From Bacillota bacterium (GTDB taxonomy: Bacteria > Bacillota > Clostridia > Christensenellales > Borkfalkiaceae), in NCBI GenBank assembly GCA_021768985.1, contig JAETTR010000011.1, positions 1 through 15,500 on the forward strand: a stretch of 15,500 nucleotides of DNA. Direction: 5' to 3'. Under the pieces are notes generated by a model that searched no databases, was not told where the DNA came from, and saw only the letters and a list, made by a program, of their open reading frames with translations. The position numbers and the translations under genes are program-made. Below are positions 13,306-15,500 of the stretch, in pieces (within the stretch, counting starts at the first letter, position 1; every line of letters starts with the position of its first letter).

Positions 13306-15411
13306 ATGAAGAAGTATCAAAAGCTTTGCGCGCTTGCGCTCGGCTCCGTACTCGCGGTATCTTTGCTTGCGGCTTGCGGCAAAGAGAACAACCCGCCTGC
13401 GGAGAACGTTTCCGCCGTTCGTATCTGTTACGATAATCTGAACGGCGGTTTTATTAACGAATGGGAAACCAAGGCGTCCGTACCCGACGCCAAAAACCTG
13501 ATCGGCTACGATGCGGACGGTTCCCGCATCGATTACACCGAAATCGTCGATTATTCGAACGGCACGTTCACCGCAAAATCGGCGGGCACGGTGACCTATC
13601 AGGCGGGGAACGCGACGGGCAGGGTGGAGGTCGTGCCCGCTTACGCGACCGATCCCGGAAACCAATATACGGGAAACCGCGTCCGCGACACCGATCTTAA
13701 GCAGGGCGAAGCCTATCTCGGCAACACGCACGATCCCTCCTTTGTCGAGGTCGTGAGCGGCGGCAGACCGACGTACTATCTCTTTTCCACCGGTTGGAGC
13801 ATCGGGAACGACATTCACGTTTCGTACGACAATATGCTCACCTGGGAGTACGCGGGAAAAACCACTCACACCTCGGATTTTAACAACGAGTCGGTGATTC
13901 CGACCGCGCTCAAAGAGTGGATGGGCGCGGCGAACAACAGCGGGGATATCCAGTGGTGGGCGCCCGATATCGTGGAAGCGCCCGACGGCGGCTATTGGCT
14001 GTACACCTGCTGCGTGGCGGACAACGATCAGACGAAGGGCGGCGTCGGCGATTACACCCCGAGCGGCGATTATTCTATGGCTTGCATCGTGCTCTATCAT
14101 ACCGATTCGCTCGATCGGGATTGGTCTGCAAATTCCAATTCCTTCGAATACGTGGGCGTGCTGATGCAATCGGCGATCCCCCGCAAGGGCGGCGATATCG
14201 ACGTGAACTCCATCGACCCGCAGATCATATACGATACCGATGGAAAAATGTATATGGCTTACGGCTCCTTCGGCACGGGCAACTGGCTGTTGGAGCTCGA
14301 CCCCGCCACGGGCTTGCGCAAGGACAACGTCTATGCGGACGGCGCGTTCAAGGATTGGACGGCGATACGCAAGGAGCGCAATAAGGTCGTGAGCGGCGAC
14401 GAGAATACGATGAACGGCACCAAGTACCGCGACGATTTCCTCGCGGGGAAAGAGGTGAAATCCGATTTCTACGGAAAGCTGATCTCGCTCGGCGCAATGG
14501 AAGCGCCCGTGCTTGCCCGCCACGACAACGTGAAGATCGCAGGCGAAACGGCGACCTGGGAAAAGGGCGAGCCCGCAGGCGTCGAAGGAAAAACGTACTT
14601 CTATTCCATGCATTCCTATAACTGGCTGGAATCCAACTATCAGATGTGGGGCGGCAGAAGCGAGAGCGTGTGGGGTACGTACAACGCCGTGAACGGCGGG
14701 CTGGTGTATAACGTGGACGTCGGTTCGGCGTCCAATCAGGGCAATAAATATATGGGCGCGTTCAAATGGCGCGCGGATTCCAAGTCGAGCGACTGCAAGG
14801 AATTCGATATCGTGCTCCCCGGTCACAACGATTTGTACACGGCGGGGAACGGAACGAATCTGGCGGCGTATATCACGCGTACCTTTGCGTACACGTCCGA
14901 AGCGTTCGTCGTACAGGTTCACCAATACTATCTGAACAGTATGGGGGATATCTGCATCAACCCCAACCGATACGGCGGGGAAATCGACCGCGGCGTGAGC
15001 AAGGAGGAACTGCTCGCCTATACCGACAACGGTAGGTTCGAAATGGTCGTGCTCACCAACGCGCAGGACGCTACCATTACGAGCCCCGGAAACAGCGCGA
15101 AGCTGCAATCGATCAACAACGAATCCTTCGAGGTCGTACTGAAGGAGGACGGAAAGATCACCCGCGCGAACAAAGAGATCGGAACCTGGCAGATGTACGG
15201 CAAAGGGTACATCAAATTTACCTTTACCGAGTCTCTGAAAGGCACGGGCTCGTACGACAGCAAGGAAACGGACTACTACGGCGTGGTTCGTCCCGCATGG
15301 CTCGGCAACCGCAATCAATCGGGATTCACGATTTCCTGCCTCGGGCACAGCGGCGAGAAACAGAACATGGCGATGTTCATGAACAGCTATTCCACGATTT
15401 CGTTCGAATAA
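13306..15411 (+). CDS. GH43 endo-alpha-1,5-L-arabinanase-like lipoprotein
   Basis: 701 residues. The N-terminus is a lipoprotein signal (MKKYQKLCALALGSVLAVSL then LAAC), with the lipobox cysteine at 24, so it is anchored on the outer face of the membrane. Residues 35-112 resemble a small bacterial Ig-like (BIG2-type) domain (GTFTAKSAGTVTYQAG). The five-bladed GH43 catalytic domain follows, with the expected three acids: Asp143 in HDPSF (base), Asp304 in SIDPQ (pKa modulator/orientation) and Glu399 in GAMEAPVL (acid). QWWAPDIVEAPDGGYWLY (216-233) is a typical arabinanase blade. From about 560 on, NPNRYGGE and a beta-rich region match the C-terminal domain seen in long extracellular arabinanases. 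It would cleave internal alpha-1,5 linkages of plant arabinan outside the cell. No transporter or arabinose-catabolic gene lies beside it in the window. The exact linkage specificity within GH43 is not certain. Confidence 0.9.
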   Translation: MKKYQKLCALALGSVLAVSLLAACGKENNPPAENVSAVRICYDNLNGGFINEWETKASVPDAKNLIGYDADGSRIDYTEIVDYSNGTFTAKSAGTVTYQAGNATGRVEVVPAYATDPGNQYTGNRVRDTDLKQGEAYLGNTHDPSFVEVVSGGRPTYYLFSTGWSIGNDIHVSYDNMLTWEYAGKTTHTSDFNNESVIPTALKEWMGAANNSGDIQWWAPDIVEAPDGGYWLYTCCVADNDQTKGGVGDYTPSGDYSMACIVLYHTDSLDRDWSANSNSFEYVGVLMQSAIPRKGGDIDVNSIDPQIIYDTDGKMYMAYGSFGTGNWLLELDPATGLRKDNVYADGAFKDWTAIRKERNKVVSGDENTMNGTKYRDDFLAGKEVKSDFYGKLISLGAMEAPVLARHDNVKIAGETATWEKGEPAGVEGKTYFYSMHSYNWLESNYQMWGGRSESVWGTYNAVNGGLVYNVDVGSASNQGNKYMGAFKWRADSKSSDCKEFDIVLPGHNDLYTAGNGTNLAAYITRTFAYTSEAFVVQVHQYYLNSMGDICINPNRYGGEIDRGVSKEELLAYTDNGRFEMVVLTNAQDATITSPGNSAKLQSINNESFEVVLKEDGKITRANKEIGTWQMYGKGYIKFTFTESLKGTGSYDSKETDYYGVVRPAWLGNRNQSGFTISCLGHSGEKQNMAMFMNSYSTISFE

Positions 15412-15425
15412 TCGGAAATACAAAA

Positions 15426-15454
15426 AGGCAGGGACAATCTGATTGTCCTTGCCT
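15426..15454. terminator. Hairpin after the GH43 gene
   Basis: A 13-bp stem (15426-15438 with 15442-15454, one G-T pair) with a 3-base CTG loop, 14 bp after the GH43 stop. The T-run is on the minus-strand side (CTTTTTGTATTT), so it may mainly serve a gene arriving from the right of the window, or act in both directions. The remaining bases to 15500 show nothing further. Confidence 0.7.
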
Positions 15455-15500
15455 AAGTCGAAAAAAACGGTTTTACCTGTGCCATTGTTCAAAGCAGTGA

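Noticed and set aside
13174..15492. A 772-codon open frame on the minus strand opposite the GH43 gene
   Set aside because: It is fully antisense to a gene with lipobox, catalytic acids and a promoter. Its translation shows no recognisable domain and is rich in His/Arg/Val, as expected for a reverse-frame shadow of GC3-rich codons.

Overview
The window looks like chromosomal DNA from a Gram-positive, gut-type anaerobe of the Clostridia (Firmicutes). The support is the DnaA/RecF/MnmG sequence types, a VanW protein with a G5-like tail, an Nbp35-type Mrp ATPase, AGGAG-type ribosome binding sites, TTGACA/TATAAT-type promoters, a Gram-positive-style lipoprotein arabinanase, and a surface protein with InlB B-repeats (Listeria-Bacteroides repeats). 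Most genes are GC-rich in third positions. The first gene is clearly AT-richer. I cannot place the organism to genus.

Layout. (1) 2-1696, plus: the 3' part of a large extracellular protein with InlB-type repeats, cut off by the window edge. It converges on mnmG across a perfect-stem bidirectional terminator. (2) 3636-1777 and 5032-3686, minus: dnaA followed by mnmG, separated by a hairpin plus T-tract that sits directly against the mnmG ribosome binding site. (3) 5162-8362, plus: a tight unit of recF, a PHP-domain phosphoesterase (ATGA overlap) and a VanW/G5 envelope protein. (4) 8434-9282, plus: an Mrp/Nbp35-type Fe-S carrier ATPase with its own strong promoter. (5) 10297-9323, minus: a membrane-anchored, KEP-repeat-rich protein with two DUF1508 repeats. 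(6) 10400-13080, plus: two different FAD-dependent oxidoreductases (HI0933/COG2081 and COG2509 types) 20 bp apart; the first appears to be leaderless. (7) 13306-15411, plus: a GH43 endo-arabinanase-like lipoprotein with a catabolite-repression-like operator on its promoter.

How the genes relate. dnaA, recF and mnmG are classic origin-proximal genes, but here dnaA and recF are divergent, dnaN is absent between them, and I find no DnaA-box cluster in the window. The neighbourhood therefore looks like a rearranged origin region rather than a functional oriC. The two ends of the window hold secreted or surface proteins that could bind or degrade plant polysaccharide. The middle is housekeeping (replication initiation, recombinational repair, tRNA modification, Fe-S assembly, redox enzymes).

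I see no mobile element, CRISPR array, tRNA or rRNA, and no obvious new multi-gene system. No stretch longer than 300 bases lacks a gene. The most interesting signals are regulatory: face-to-face promoters between dnaA and recF, a 16-bp palindrome formed by two back-to-back -35 boxes at 10355-10370, a leaderless flavoprotein gene, a terminator against the mnmG ribosome binding site, and a cre-like operator on the arabinanase promoter. The membrane-tethered DUF1508 protein is the most unusual protein architecture.
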